Position numbers and translations under genes: made by a program | DNA from: an uncultured Sutterella sp. | GTDB taxonomy: Bacteria; Pseudomonadota; Gammaproteobacteria; Burkholderiales; Burkholderiaceae_F | Reading direction: 5' to 3' | Assembly: GCA_900552545.1 (NCBI GenBank) | Contig: USAL01000122.1 | Location: 1 to 5,445 of the forward strand | DNA length: 5,445 bases | Shown here: piece after piece, positions 5,170 through 5,445 of the stretch | Layout of the letters: each line of letters begins with the position of its first letter | How positions within the stretch are numbered: the first letter of the stretch is position 1 | Notes under the pieces: generated by a model | Seen by the model: only the letters and a program-made list of their open reading frames with translations | Database searches by the model: none | What the model was told of the DNA's origin: nothing

Positions 5170-5445
5170 ATGCGTTTTGCCAAAGCTGGTTTTGCCGCCA
5201 TCATGACGGCCGTTCTCTCGATCAACGTCGCCTGTGCTCTCGAACCCGTTGATCCCCAGCCCGCCACGCCGCTCACCTACTCCAACCCGGCCTACCACAA
5301 GGTAACGCCGGACGTTGCCAAGAAGATGATGGAGGAAGGCGCCGTGCTGATCGACGTTCGCAACCCCGAGGAATTTGCCTCGGGTCACGTCAAGGGCGCC
5401 GTCACCGTACCGCATGAGAAGTTCAAGGTCGGCATGCGTCTTGCA
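5170..5445 (+). CDS. exported rhodanese-like domain protein (5' part, cut by window edge)
   Basis: The 92 visible residues begin with a typical Sec signal peptide: a basic start (MRFAKAG), a hydrophobic core (FAAIMTAVLSINV), and a likely signal peptidase I site after ACA at residue 23. A cysteine at residue 22 is preceded by NVA, a poor lipobox, so a lipoprotein is less likely. After a Pro-rich linker, a rhodanese fold begins near residue 45: LIDVRNPEEFASGHVKGAV (60-78) followed by TVPHEKF. This matches the family pattern DVR..EE...GH..GA...P. The catalytic-loop cysteine should lie about 30-40 residues further on, outside the window, so activity as a sulfurtransferase cannot be judged. The mature protein would act in the periplasm, perhaps in sulfur handling. 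It is divergent from nrdA, with about 800 bp between the start codons, so shared control is unlikely. Confidence 0.9.
   Translation, partial: MRFAKAGFAAIMTAVLSINVACALEPVDPQPATPLTYSNPAYHKVTPDVAKKMMEEGAVLIDVRNPEEFASGHVKGAVTVPHEKFKVGMRLA

Noticed and set aside
5113..5415. A 100-codon minus-strand frame over the rhodanese gene
   Set aside because: It is the antisense shadow of a gene with a clear ribosome binding site, signal peptide and rhodanese motif.

Overview
The window is GC-rich with mostly G/C-ending codons in its genes and looks like a bacterial chromosome, most plausibly a proteobacterium. The form of the QueC zinc loop and the short class I ribonucleotide reductase suggest a betaproteobacterium of the Burkholderiales/Sutterellaceae kind. 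That placement is recall and inference; no rRNA or other taxonomic marker is present. No plasmid, insertion sequence, CRISPR array or tRNA was seen.

Layout. Positions 1-239 (+) hold the C-terminal end of an unrecognised protein. It converges on queC (381-1130, -), which makes preQ0 for the queuosine tRNA modification. A gene-free stretch (1131-1451) contains a strong rho-independent terminator for the transcript arriving from the right, plus a second GC-rich hairpin just upstream of queC. Next come nrdB (1452-2477, -) and nrdA (2586-4361, -), the two subunits of an aerobic class I ribonucleotide reductase, separated by 108 bp that contain a hairpin. In front of nrdA are a good sigma70-type promoter and two NrdR-box-like sites exactly 32 bp apart, as expected for NrdR repression. 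From about 4456 to 5169 there is no convincing gene, but several short perfect inverted repeats and one protein-like fragment. At 5170 a divergent (+) gene begins with a clear ribosome binding site. It encodes an exported rhodanese-domain protein and runs off the right edge.

How the genes relate. nrdA-nrdB is a two-gene transcription unit with its own promoter, operator pair and terminator. All metal and radical residues of NrdB and all catalytic cysteines of NrdA are visible. Neither subunit has room for an ATP-cone, so dATP feedback through that domain appears to be missing and transcriptional control by NrdR may matter more. queC is a separate unit on the same strand. The exported rhodanese gene is transcribed away from nrdA and has no evident link to it.

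This is mainly a housekeeping region. I found no convincing new multi-gene system. The best leads are the nrdA control region, the cone-less reductase, and the palindrome-rich gap between nrdA and the rhodanese gene.
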